In this document: one piece after another, positions 1 through 10,156 of the stretch | Layout of the letters: each line of letters opens with the position of its first letter | Numbering within the stretch: position 1 is the first letter of the stretch | Origin: an uncultured bacterium | GTDB lineage: Bacteria; Methylomirabilota; Methylomirabilia; Rokubacteriales; CSP1-6 | NCBI GenBank assembly: GCA_946479205.1 | Contig: CAMLFJ010000021.1 | Coordinates: 1-14,006, forward strand | DNA: 14,006 nt | Reading direction: 5' to 3' | The notes under the pieces: generated by a model | What the model was told of the DNA's origin: nothing | Databases searched by the model: none | What the model saw: the letters and a program-made list of their open reading frames with translations, nothing else | Translations under genes and position numbers: made by a program

Positions 1-1019
1 GCAAGTTCTCGGTGATGGCCACCGAGATCTACAACCAGGTCTCCGGCCAGCAGAACTTCACCATGGGGGCCACCGTCTCGGTGGTCCTGCTGATCCCGGC
101 GGTGCTCGCCTTCCTGGTGGACCGCATGGTCCAGCGCCGCCAGTACGCGCTGGTCACCGCGTCCTCGCGCCCGCTCGCGCCGGCCCGCCGCCCGGCCGCC
201 GACTGGACCGGCTTCGGCTACTGCGCGCTCATCGCGGCGACCATCGCCGGCATGTACCTGGCCATCGTGGTGTACTCGCTGGTCGCGCGCTGGCCCTACA
301 ACTTCACCCCGACGCTGCGCCACTACCGCTTCGACACGGTGGGCGGCTACGTGCCCCTCTGGAACAGCGTCTACGTGGCCGCGCTGACCGCGCTGGTTGG
401 CACCGTGCTCACCTTCGTGGGGGCGTACGTGGTCGAGAAGTGCCGCACCGGCTGGAGCGGGGTGCTCTACCTGCTGTCGGTGCTGCCGGTGTCCATCCCG
501 GGCATGGTGCTGGGGCTCGCCTACATCTTCACGTTCAACAAGGCGGGCAGTCCGCTCAACGTGCTCTACGGCACGCTGGCGATCCTGATCATCTCCAACG
601 TCATCCACTACTTCACGGTGGGTTTCCTCACCGCCACCACCGCGCTCCGCCAGATGGACGCGGAGTTCGAGAACGTCTCCGCCTCGCTGGGCGTGCCCTT
701 CTACCGGACGTTCTGGCGGGTGACGGTGCCGATGGCGCTTCCGTCCATCGTGGGCATCAGCATGTACTTCTTCCTCAACGCGATGGTCACGCTCTCCGCG
801 GTGGTCTTCCTGGTGGCCCCCGGCACCGAGCTGGCCGCGGTGGCGGTGCTGCTGATGGACGACGCGGGCGACAGCGGCCAGGCCGCCGCGATGTCGGTGT
901 GCATCATCGGCATCGGGCTGGGCGTGCGCCTGGCCTACTGGGCGCTGATGCGGGGGGTGAGCCGCCGCACCCAGGCCTGGCGCGAGCCCCGGGAAAGCAC
1001 TACCCTAGCGGGGTCGTGA
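1..1019 (+). CDS. Putative 2-aminoethylphosphonate-type ABC transporter permease, 5' end outside window
   Basis: This is the C-terminal part of an inner-membrane permease that would move a small solute from a periplasmic binding protein into the cytoplasm. The frame is open to the left edge (first whole codon at base 3), so the GTG/ATG at 12-17 is internal. The visible part starts with the last membrane helix of a first permease domain, a basic loop (DRMVQRRQ), then a complete second domain with about six hydrophobic helices. The EAA loop is clear at 661-750 (EFENVSASLG, then RVTVPMALPSI). The stretches around GLAYIF, MDDAGD and SRRTQAW are what I remember of the PhnU2 family (TIGR03262), a fused two-domain permease of about 550 residues. 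Related Fe3+ (FbpB-type) permeases are the main alternative. The ATPase and binding protein would lie to the left, outside the window. The family is well supported; the substrate is inferred. Confidence 0.85.
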   Translation, partial: KFSVMATEIYNQVSGQQNFTMGATVSVVLLIPAVLAFLVDRMVQRRQYALVTASSRPLAPARRPAADWTGFGYCALIAATIAGMYLAIVVYSLVARWPYNFTPTLRHYRFDTVGGYVPLWNSVYVAALTALVGTVLTFVGAYVVEKCRTGWSGVLYLLSVLPVSIPGMVLGLAYIFTFNKAGSPLNVLYGTLAILIISNVIHYFTVGFLTATTALRQMDAEFENVSASLGVPFYRTFWRVTVPMALPSIVGISMYFFLNAMVTLSAVVFLVAPGTELAAVAVLLMDDAGDSGQAAAMSVCIIGIGLGVRLAYWALMRGVSRRTQAWREPRESTTLAGS

Positions 1020-1027
1020 CAACCACC

Positions 1028-1327
1028 ATGGTCGATATTCACGCACACCGCGGGCGCTTCTTCGAGGTGCTGCAGGAGACCGAGCGCACCCAGACCGCGG
1101 TCATGACCATCGCGCCCGGCCAGGACGGCGGCCCCGAGGAGACCCACGCCGGCGACCAGGTGGTCTTCGTGGTGGAGGGGGAGGCGATCGTGACCGTCGA
1201 GGGGACCGCGCACCAGGCCCGCGCGGGGGCCTGCGTGCTGATCCCGGCGGGCGCGCTCCACCACGTGCGGAACCCGGGCGCGCAGCCGCTCTTCTTCCTC
1301 ACGGTCTACGCCCCTCCGGCCTACTAG
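1028..1327 (+). CDS. Small single-domain cupin protein (99 aa)
   Basis: A small beta-barrel protein, almost entirely one cupin_2 domain. Motif 2 is a textbook match at residues 70-85 (GACVLIPAGALHHVRN: G-x5-P-x-G-x2-H-x3-N). Motif 1 is altered: around ETHAGDQVVFVVEG the first His is kept, but the second His is Gly and the usual Glu is Gln. One His in each motif remains, so metal binding could be weak or changed, and I cannot name a reaction. The start is uncertain. ATG 1028 follows the permease stop by 8 bases; GTG 1016 is in frame and overlaps that stop (GTGA), adding four residues. Neither has a good ribosome-binding site. Its place between the permease and an SDR suggests co-transcription, perhaps as a small-molecule isomerase or binding protein in the same uptake or catabolic unit. 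That role is inferred. Confidence 0.85.
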   Translation: MVDIHAHRGRFFEVLQETERTQTAVMTIAPGQDGGPEETHAGDQVVFVVEGEAIVTVEGTAHQARAGACVLIPAGALHHVRNPGAQPLFFLTVYAPPAY

Positions 1328-1343
1328 CCCGGTCCCTGGAGCG

Positions 1344-2081
1344 ATGACACTCACCGGCAAGACCGCGCTCGTCACCGGAGCCGCCCGCGGAATCGGGCTC
1401 GCCATCGCCACGCGCCTGGCCGCCGACGGCGCGCGGGTGGCCCTGCTCGACCAGGACGCCGACGCGGTCGAGACGGCGGCGCGCGGCTTGGGCCGCGGCG
1501 CCCTCGCGCTGGCCGGGGACGTGACGCGGGCCAAGGACGTGGACGGCGCGGTCGCGCGGGTGGAGCGCGCCTGGGGCCGGCTCGACGTGCTGGTCAACAA
1601 CGCGGGGATCACCGGCCGCTCGTTCCCGATCTGGGAGCTGTCCGACGAGGACTGGCAGCGCGTGATCGACGTGGACCTCACCAGCGTCTTCCTCTGCTGC
1701 CGGGCCGCGGTGAAGGTGATGCTGCGGCAGGGCGGGGGCCGCATCGTCAACATCGCGTCGATCGCGGGGAAGGAGGGCAATCCGACGCTCGTGCCCTACT
1801 CCTCCGCCAAGGCGGGCGTGATCGGGCTGACCAAGGCGCTCGCCAAGGAGGTCGCGACCCGCGGGATCTTCGTGAACGCGGTCGCGCCCGCGGTGATCGG
1901 CACCGAGCTGCTCAAACAGATGGAGCAGAGCACGGTGGACCTGCTGGTCTCCAAGATCCCGATGGGGCGGGTGGGGACGCCGGAGGAAGTGGCCGCGCTG
2001 GTGGCGTGGCTCGCCTCGGACGAGTGCTCCTTCAGCACCGGCGCGGTCTACGATCTCTCGGGCGGCCGGGCGACCTACTAG
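1344..2081 (+). CDS. SDR-family NAD(P)-dependent oxidoreductase, FabG-like (245 aa)
   Basis: A classical short-chain dehydrogenase/reductase of normal length (about 245-250 aa), cytosolic, expected to interconvert a hydroxyl and a ketone using NAD(P)(H). Visible are the Rossmann cofactor motif TGAARGIG (residues 11-18), NNAG at 85-88, catalytic Ser139 (IASIAG), and Tyr152 with Lys156 in YSSAK. The end has the SDR signature region VAWLASDECSFSTGAVYDLSGG. An acidic Asp (LLDQD) at the end of strand beta-2 suggests NAD(H) preference, which is an inference. It lies 16 bases after the cupin, and the next gene begins right after its stop, so it is probably part of one operon with the permease and cupin. 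FabG-like sequence alone does not separate fatty-acid 3-oxoacyl-ACP reductase from sugar or aromatic dehydrogenases; the context favours a catabolic enzyme. Confidence 0.9.
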   Translation: MTLTGKTALVTGAARGIGLAIATRLAADGARVALLDQDADAVETAARGLGRGALALAGDVTRAKDVDGAVARVERAWGRLDVLVNNAGITGRSFPIWELSDEDWQRVIDVDLTSVFLCCRAAVKVMLRQGGGRIVNIASIAGKEGNPTLVPYSSAKAGVIGLTKALAKEVATRGIFVNAVAPAVIGTELLKQMEQSTVDLLVSKIPMGRVGTPEEVAALVAWLASDECSFSTGAVYDLSGGRATY

Positions 2082-2083
2082 AT

Positions 2084-2088
2084 GGGAG
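2084..2088 (+). promoter_or_regulatory. Ribosome-binding site that sets the start of the FecR-like gene
   Basis: GGGAG lies five bases before ATG 2094 and overlaps the other in-frame ATG at 2082, which directly abuts the SDR stop codon (2079-2081). The 2082 start would have no free ribosome-binding site. The 2094 start also gives a cleaner signal peptide (MRRIAGWLVVG), so 2094 is preferred. Confidence 0.55.
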
Positions 2089-2093
2089 CGCGT

Positions 2094-3047
2094 ATGCGGA
2101 GGATCGCGGGCTGGCTGGTGGTCGGGCTGCTGAGCGCGGCGGCCCCGGCGGGTGCCCAGACGCGGGACGTGGGCGCGATGATCACCGAGATCAAGCCGGG
2201 CCGCGGGCGGATCGAGGTGAGCGGGCCGGGGGCCGCGGACTGGCGGCCCGCGGGGCCGCTGCTCGCGCTCAAGGTGGGCGACAGTCTGCGCGCGACCGAC
2301 GACGCGGCGGCGGTGGTGGTGCTGGCGGGCCGGCGCGGCAGCGTCCAGGTGGATGCGACCCGGTCGCCCTTCGTGGTGACCGCGCCGCCGGCGGACAGCC
2401 GGATGCAGAAGGCCTTCCTCCTGCTCGAGAGCGGCCTGGGCTTCCTCGGCAGCAACCCGCGCGAGACGCCGCGGCCGGTGCTGTCCACGCGGAGCGTGAG
2501 CCGGCCGCCGGTGATCCTGAGTCCGCGCATGGGACCGGTGATGCCCGACACGCTCACGTTCGAGTGGCAGGGCTACCAGTTCGGGCGCTACACGCTGCGC
2601 CTGTTCGGCGGGTCCGGTGTCGTGATGGAGCGCTCGGGGCTGGCGGGCAGCCGGCTCGCCTATCCGGCCGACGGGCCCGCGCTGGTCCCCGGCGTCGTCT
2701 ACACGCTCCAGCTCTTCTCCGGATCGAGCCAGGTGGACGAGATCCGCTTCGAGGTCGCGGACCGGCCGCGCGCTGATGATCTGCGGCGGGATCTTCGGGA
2801 GGTCGACCAGGCGCTCGGTCCCGACGTGCCGGCCAGCTCCCGGGCGGTGATGCAGGCGGGCGTGCTGGCGAGCCGCGGGTTCCTTCACGACGCGCGCCGC
2901 GTGGTGACCACCGCGCTCACCGCCGACGCGGACCAGCCCAGCCTGCACGCGTTGCTGGGCGACCTCTACGCGCGCACCGGCCTCACGCGCGAGGCCGACG
3001 AGGCCTACGAGCAGGCCCGCGACCTCGCTTCTCCCTCCGCGCGTTAG
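2094..3047 (+). CDS. Exported FecR-like domain protein with C-terminal TPR (317 aa), function unknown
   Basis: I do not recognise a named protein here. Residues 1-21 form a Sec signal peptide (two Arg, hydrophobic core, cleavage after AGA), so it should be periplasmic or envelope-bound. Residues about 30-95 resemble a FecR-like domain: a strand pattern with a 'primed' segment (GPLLALKVGDSLRATDDAAAVVVL) typical of proteins that bind envelope polymers or regulate outer-membrane receptors. The middle is beta-rich and holds FEWQGYQFGRYTLRLF, like a fibronectin-type carbohydrate or envelope module. The last 50 residues contain at least one TPR-like helix pair (LHALLGDLYARTGLTREADEAYEQA). It follows the SDR without a gap and is probably translated from the same message. 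A scaffold or envelope-binding role is inferred only. Confidence 0.75.
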   Translation: MRRIAGWLVVGLLSAAAPAGAQTRDVGAMITEIKPGRGRIEVSGPGAADWRPAGPLLALKVGDSLRATDDAAAVVVLAGRRGSVQVDATRSPFVVTAPPADSRMQKAFLLLESGLGFLGSNPRETPRPVLSTRSVSRPPVILSPRMGPVMPDTLTFEWQGYQFGRYTLRLFGGSGVVMERSGLAGSRLAYPADGPALVPGVVYTLQLFSGSSQVDEIRFEVADRPRADDLRRDLREVDQALGPDVPASSRAVMQAGVLASRGFLHDARRVVTTALTADADQPSLHALLGDLYARTGLTREADEAYEQARDLASPSAR

Positions 3048-3352
3048 CGTCGCGGCTCGTTCTCCTGTCTGGCGCGGGGGTGCGCGGAGGGGGTGGCGGG
3101 CCCTCCCCGGGACACGCTGACTCGCGGGCCCGTTGCGTCGTTATGATCGGGCCACGAGATGGGACGTTGGAGCCTTCGGCAACGCGCAGAAGACACGGTC
3201 CCGGGGAGGGCCTGCCACCCCCTCCACGCACAGCCAGCCATCACGCACCACGCCCAACCCGAACGCCACTGCTGATCCTCAGCCCCCGGCCCCGCCCGTC
3301 GAGGAACCGAGCGCGCAGCGGAGGCCGCCGGAGCCGACGAAGCGAGGGAACG
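3048..3352. other. Intergenic gap between converging genes, non-coding
   Basis: About 305 bases separate the FecR-like stop from the Nudix stop on the other strand. The centre is the inverted-repeat element at 3081-3230, described separately. The right part (3231-3352) is C-rich on the plus strand; I see no gene, convincing promoter or T-tract terminator in it. Short frames that cross the gap on both strands read as low-complexity Pro/Gly/Arg/Ala and are rejected as genes. Confidence 0.7.
3081..3230. repeat. 150-bp inverted-repeat element (33-bp arms, 84-bp centre)
   Basis: The arms at 3081-3113 and 3198-3230 are reverse complements over 33 bases with two mismatches (arm positions 5 and 18). 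The arm is very G-rich on one strand (GGAGGGGGTGGC, then CCCTCCCCGGGAC). The centre is less GC-biased. It has a nested 6-bp stem (GGCCCG 3127-3132 with CGGGCC 3148-3153) around a -10-like TATGAT (3142-3147), with only a weak -35-like CTGACT at 3117-3122. Neither half codes for a plausible protein. Placement between two converging genes suits either a small non-autonomous element (MITE or REP type) or a structure that stops transcription from both sides. No T-tract follows, so a plain intrinsic terminator is less likely. I see no second copy in the window. Confidence 0.75.
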
Positions 3353-3910
3353 CTAGGGGCGGAGGCCGCGGCGGAGGGCGGTGGCGAGGAGGGCGAGCTT
3401 GGAGACGGACTCGGTGATGCGATCGTCGAGGGCCATCGCCACCGCGTCGCGGAACGGCACCACGCGCCGCTCGAAGAACTCGTCGTCGTCGGAGGCGAGG
3501 GGGTCGGCCACGAGCTCCTCGCCGACGAAGCAGTAGGCGGTCTCGTCGAGGTAGGCGGCGGACGGGAAGAAGCGGGCGAGGAAGGTCAGGCGCCCGGCCC
3601 GGTAGCCGCCCTCCTCCCGCAGCTCGCGCTGCGCGGCCGCCTCCGGCGTCTCCCCGGGCAGGCCGCCGCCCCCGGGCAGCTCCCACGAATCGCCGCGGAG
3701 GAGGTGCCGGAACTGCCGGATGAGCAGCACGTGGTCGGCGTCCACGAACGGCACCACGCCCACCGTGGGCCCGACGTGCAGGATGGGGTAGGTCTTCTCC
3801 ACGCCGGTGGGCAGGCGCCAGACGTCCTCGCGCAGGGTGAGCTTGCCGAGACGCTCGCGCGTGGTCGAGCGGAGGAAGCGCCAGTCGCGGGTGGTGTCGT
3901 CGGGGGCCAC
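3353..3910 (-). CDS. Nudix hydrolase, ADP-ribose pyrophosphatase-like (185 aa)
   Basis: Expected to cleave a nucleoside diphosphate linked to another group, most likely ADP-ribose or a nucleotide sugar, in the cytosol with Mg2+. The Nudix box is complete at residues 81-103: Gly81, Glu87, then Arg95-Glu96-Leu97, Glu99-Glu100 and Gly102-Tyr103 match G-x5-E-x7-R-E-U-x-E-E-x-G-U. The preceding VLLIRQFRHLLRGDSWELPGG matches the ADP-ribose pyrophosphatase/YffH type (QxR-x-W-E-LPGG), and a Pro (FFPS) follows the box by about 13 residues. The start is GTG at 3910: GGAG sits six bases upstream (3917-3920 on the plus strand) and an in-frame TAG lies just beyond. It is divergent from the gene at 3949. 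The exact substrate is inferred. Confidence 0.93.
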   Translation of the reverse strand: MAPDDTTRDWRFLRSTTRERLGKLTLREDVWRLPTGVEKTYPILHVGPTVGVVPFVDADHVLLIRQFRHLLRGDSWELPGGGGLPGETPEAAAQRELREEGGYRAGRLTFLARFFPSAAYLDETAYCFVGEELVADPLASDDDEFFERRVVPFRDAVAMALDDRITESVSKLALLATALRRGLRP

Positions 3911-3948
3911 GGAAAGCTCCGTCGCGCCAGTGTGCTATCGTAAGCGCC
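3911..3948. promoter_or_regulatory. Divergent gap with -10-like TATCGT next to the 3949 start
   Basis: Only 38 bases separate the two divergent start codons, so both promoters must overlap here or lie inside the opposite gene. On the plus strand TATCGT (3936-3941, fits TANNNT) ends seven bases before ATG 3949. That is the spacing expected for a leaderless message, and no ribosome-binding site precedes this ATG. No convincing -35 box is visible. On the minus strand the gap contains the GGAG for the Nudix gene. Confidence 0.3.
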
Positions 3949-4185
3949 ATGACGCAAGAGCGCCCCGCGGATCACTTGATGGAGAAGCTCCTCCGCGCCA
4001 TCGAGGTCTCGCTCAAAGCCACCGAGGCCTCGCGCGAGGCGGTGCAGGAGATCCTCCGGCGCGGGGCGGAGACCGGTATCTTCTTCTCGGGCGCCCGCGC
4101 GGCCGAGGCCGCCGAGGGGTTCGACCTGACCGAGCAGGATCGCGACTTCCTCCGCTCGCTCTCCATCCGACCCGACCCCCGTTGA
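3949..4185 (+). CDS. Small hypothetical protein (78 aa), mostly helical
   Basis: I do not recognise this protein. It has no signal peptide, membrane segment or cysteine. Residues about 10-40 form a charged amphipathic helix with regular hydrophobic spacing (LMEKLLRAIEVSLKATEA, then AVQEILRRG). A short linker (GIFFSGARAA) and a second acidic helix ending in FDLTEQDRDFLRSL follow. This could be a small helical dimer or partner-binding protein. It is supported as a gene by its codon bias, by the 8-base gap to the next gene, and by heading a run of five close genes. The start ATG 3949 lacks a ribosome-binding site but follows a -10-like box at leaderless spacing; ATG 3979 (MEKLL) is an alternative with no better signal. 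Confidence 0.7.
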   Translation: MTQERPADHLMEKLLRAIEVSLKATEASREAVQEILRRGAETGIFFSGARAAEAAEGFDLTEQDRDFLRSLSIRPDPR

Positions 4186-4193
4186 GAGGCGCG

Positions 4194-4442
4194 ATGCGCG
4201 CGCTGATGCTCCTGGCCCTGATCGCGGTGGTCGTCCTGGTGGTCACCCGGCTGCCCGCCGCGTGGCGGGCCCGGCTGCCCGCGCCGACCAATCGCACTCA
4301 CGACGAGCTGGTCAAGGATCCGATGTGCCAGACCTACGTGGTGATGTCGCGGGCCATCCGGTCCGAATCGGGCGGGGCGCCCCTCTTCTTCTGCAGCCGC
4401 GAGTGCGCGGCGCGGTTCGAGCGAGGAGAGCGGCGGGCGTGA
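4194..4442 (+). CDS. Membrane-anchored YHS/TRASH-like metal-binding protein (82 aa)
   Basis: Residues 1-20 form one hydrophobic segment (ALMLLALIAVVVLVV), probably an uncleaved anchor. The rest is a small cysteine domain. Residues 41-76 match the YHS/TRASH pattern: D42-P43-x-C45 at the start and F66-C67-S68-x2-C71-x3-F75 at the end. In such domains the cysteines bind Cu, Zn or a similar metal. The spacing fits the family, although the middle Tyr-rich part (usually Y-x-G-x-x-Y-Y/F-F-C) is degenerate (SGGAPLFFC). ATG 4194 follows GAGAGG at 4184-4189. The stop overlaps the start of the HAD gene by four bases (GTGA), so they are likely translationally coupled. A role in envelope metal handling is inferred; the gene is easy to overlook because of its size. 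Confidence 0.8.
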   Translation: MRALMLLALIAVVVLVVTRLPAAWRARLPAPTNRTHDELVKDPMCQTYVVMSRAIRSESGGAPLFFCSRECAARFERGERRA

Positions 4443-5257
4443 CGCCCGCGTCGTACGATCTCCTCGTCTGCGATCTCGACGGGACCCTGCTCGACGACTC
4501 CATGGCGCTCGACCCCGCGCTGGTGGAGGCGTTCCACCGGGCGTCCGAGCGCGGGCTCGCCATCTCGCTGGCCACCGGGCGGATGCCCGCGGCGGCCGAT
4601 CCGTACCGCGACCAGCTCGGCGTCACCGCTCCGGTCATCTACTACAACGGTGCGGTGGTGCGCGGCGCCGACGGCGGCCCCGATCTGGTCTCGCTCACGC
4701 TCCCCCGCGGCGCGCTCCGCCGGGCCTGGACGGTGTTCTCGCAGGCCCCGGTGCATCCGGTCTTCTACCGCGACGACCGGCTGTACTGCATCGCGCACAC
4801 CCTCGCGGTGCGCCGCTACTGCGACGAGGAAGGGCTCCGGGTCGACGTGGTCGACGATCCGGCGGAGTTCCTGGCCCTGGGCGGCTTCATCAAGAGCCTG
4901 CTGATCGGCCACCCCAAGGATCTCGACATCGTGCGCGGCGAGCTGACCCCGATCGTGGCCGAGCACGGCCGGCTCGTGCGCACCCGCGGCGACTACCTCG
5001 AGATCATCCCGGTGGGCGCCTCGAAGGGCGCGGCCCTGGTCCGGCTGAGCGCGCACCTGGAGGTGCCGCTCGATCGGGTGGTCGCGGTGGGCGATCAGGA
5101 GAATGACGTGGAGATGCTGCGCGAGGCCGGCCTCGGCGTGGCCATGCCGCACGCCCCCGCGCCGGTGCGCCGCGCCGCCGATCGCGTCGCGCCGACCGCC
5201 GCGGAGGGCGGGCTGTTGCGGCTCTTCGGCGAGCTGTTCCCGGGCCGCTTCGACTGA
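4439..5257 (+). CDS. Cof-type HAD-IIB family hydrolase, sugar/small-molecule phosphatase (272 aa)
   Basis: A cytosolic Mg2+-dependent phosphatase of the Cof/YidA type; length is typical (about 270). All four HAD motifs are present: DLDGTLL with nucleophile Asp12 and acid/base Asp14; motif II Thr46 in SLATGR; motif III Lys196 in ASKG; motif IV Asp219 with Asn222-Asp223 in GDQEND. The long insertion between motifs II and III (about residues 80-190) is the C2B cap that sets substrate choice. Known members dephosphorylate sugar phosphates, nucleotides or cofactor precursors, so the substrate cannot be named. The GTG start at 4439 overlaps the upstream stop (GTGA), with GGAGAG eight bases before it (4425-4430). 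The methyltransferase starts two bases after its stop. Phosphonoacetaldehyde hydrolase is also a HAD protein, but the cap and motifs here fit Cof better. Confidence 0.92.
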   Translation: MTPASYDLLVCDLDGTLLDDSMALDPALVEAFHRASERGLAISLATGRMPAAADPYRDQLGVTAPVIYYNGAVVRGADGGPDLVSLTLPRGALRRAWTVFSQAPVHPVFYRDDRLYCIAHTLAVRRYCDEEGLRVDVVDDPAEFLALGGFIKSLLIGHPKDLDIVRGELTPIVAEHGRLVRTRGDYLEIIPVGASKGAALVRLSAHLEVPLDRVVAVGDQENDVEMLREAGLGVAMPHAPAPVRRAADRVAPTAAEGGLLRLFGELFPGRFD

Positions 5258-5259
5258 CC

Positions 5260-6084
5260 GTGACTCTCCATCCCGATCCCTGGCGGGCCGTCGACCGCCA
5301 GCCGCGGCCCGAGCGCTACGCGCGGATGATGGAAACGCGCGGGCGCACCCCGAGTCAGATCCGCCTGCGCCGGCGCTTCCTCCGCTTCTGCCGCATCGCG
5401 CCCGGCTGGCGCGTGGTCGAGGTCGGCTCGGGGAGCGGGGTGGTCGCGCGCGACGTGGCCGCCTTGGTGGGCCCGCGTGGGCACGTGACCGGCGTGGACC
5501 GGAGCCGGGTGCTGCTGGCCGCGGCGCGGCGCCGGGCCCGCGAGGAACGGCTCGACCGCCGCCTGGACTTTCGCCTGGGCGAGGCGGCCGCGCTGCCGCT
5601 CCGTACGGGCCGCTTCGACTGCGCCCTCGCGGTGACCGTGCTGCTGCACGTGGCGCGGCCGGGCGCGATGCTGCGCGAGCTGGCGCGGGTGACGCGGCCG
5701 GGGGGCGTGGTGGCGCTCCAGGACCAGGACTTCGGCACCCAGGTGCTCGATCACCCGGATCGCGAGCTGACCCGCCGCATCTTCGAGGGCGTCACCGCGC
5801 GGCTCTACGCCGAGCCGTTCTCCGGCCGGACCCTGGTGCGGCGCCTGGTGGAGCTGGGCCTCGAGCGCGTGCGGCTGCTCGCCGACATCTACCAGGCGCG
5901 GCGGCTCGACCCGTTCACCCACAGCCTGCTCGAGCGGCGGGCCACCGCGGCGGTCGAGCTCGGGCTGGTGGGAGCGCGCCGCGCGGCCGCGTGGCTCGCC
6001 GAGGTCGAGCGGGCCGACGCGGCGGGGCACTTCGCGTTCACCTTCAATTACTACGGCGCGGCGGGTACCAAGCCGCGGGCCTAG
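5260..6084 (+). CDS. Class I SAM-dependent methyltransferase (274 aa)
   Basis: A Rossmann-fold methyltransferase of the Methyltransf_11/25 group, cytosolic. The SAM-binding motif I is clear at residues 52-60 (VVEVGSGSG). The acidic end of strand beta-2 is GVDRS, motif II lies around FDCALAVTVLLHV, and the post-motif is LARVTRPGGVVALQDQD. The C-terminal 110 residues carry a helical extension (FSGRTLVRRLVELGLERVRLLADIYQARR) that probably shapes the acceptor site. The sequence resembles UbiE/MenG-like and natural-product methyltransferases, but I cannot assign a substrate. The GTG start at 5260 follows the HAD stop by two bases, so the two are probably coupled. The N-terminal PWRAVDRQPRPERYARMME is common in this subgroup. 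Confidence 0.9.
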   Translation: MTLHPDPWRAVDRQPRPERYARMMETRGRTPSQIRLRRRFLRFCRIAPGWRVVEVGSGSGVVARDVAALVGPRGHVTGVDRSRVLLAAARRRAREERLDRRLDFRLGEAAALPLRTGRFDCALAVTVLLHVARPGAMLRELARVTRPGGVVALQDQDFGTQVLDHPDRELTRRIFEGVTARLYAEPFSGRTLVRRLVELGLERVRLLADIYQARRLDPFTHSLLERRATAAVELGLVGARRAAAWLAEVERADAAGHFAFTFNYYGAAGTKPRA

Positions 6085-6106
6085 TCCGCGTATACTGGAA
6101 GCGAGC

Positions 6107-10152
<4,046 letters not shown>

Positions 10153-10156
<4 letters not shown>

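Noticed and set aside
1299..2948. Long minus-strand open frame opposite the SDR and FecR-like genes
   Set aside because: It reads as His/Arg/Pro-rich low complexity and shares no motif with known families; the plus strand has clear SDR catalytic residues and a signal peptide.
3080..3943. Plus-strand open frame across the inverted repeat and the Nudix gene
   Set aside because: Its product is Gly/Glu/Arg-rich with no domain and is antisense to a Nudix gene with a perfect catalytic box; its start lies inside the repeat arm.
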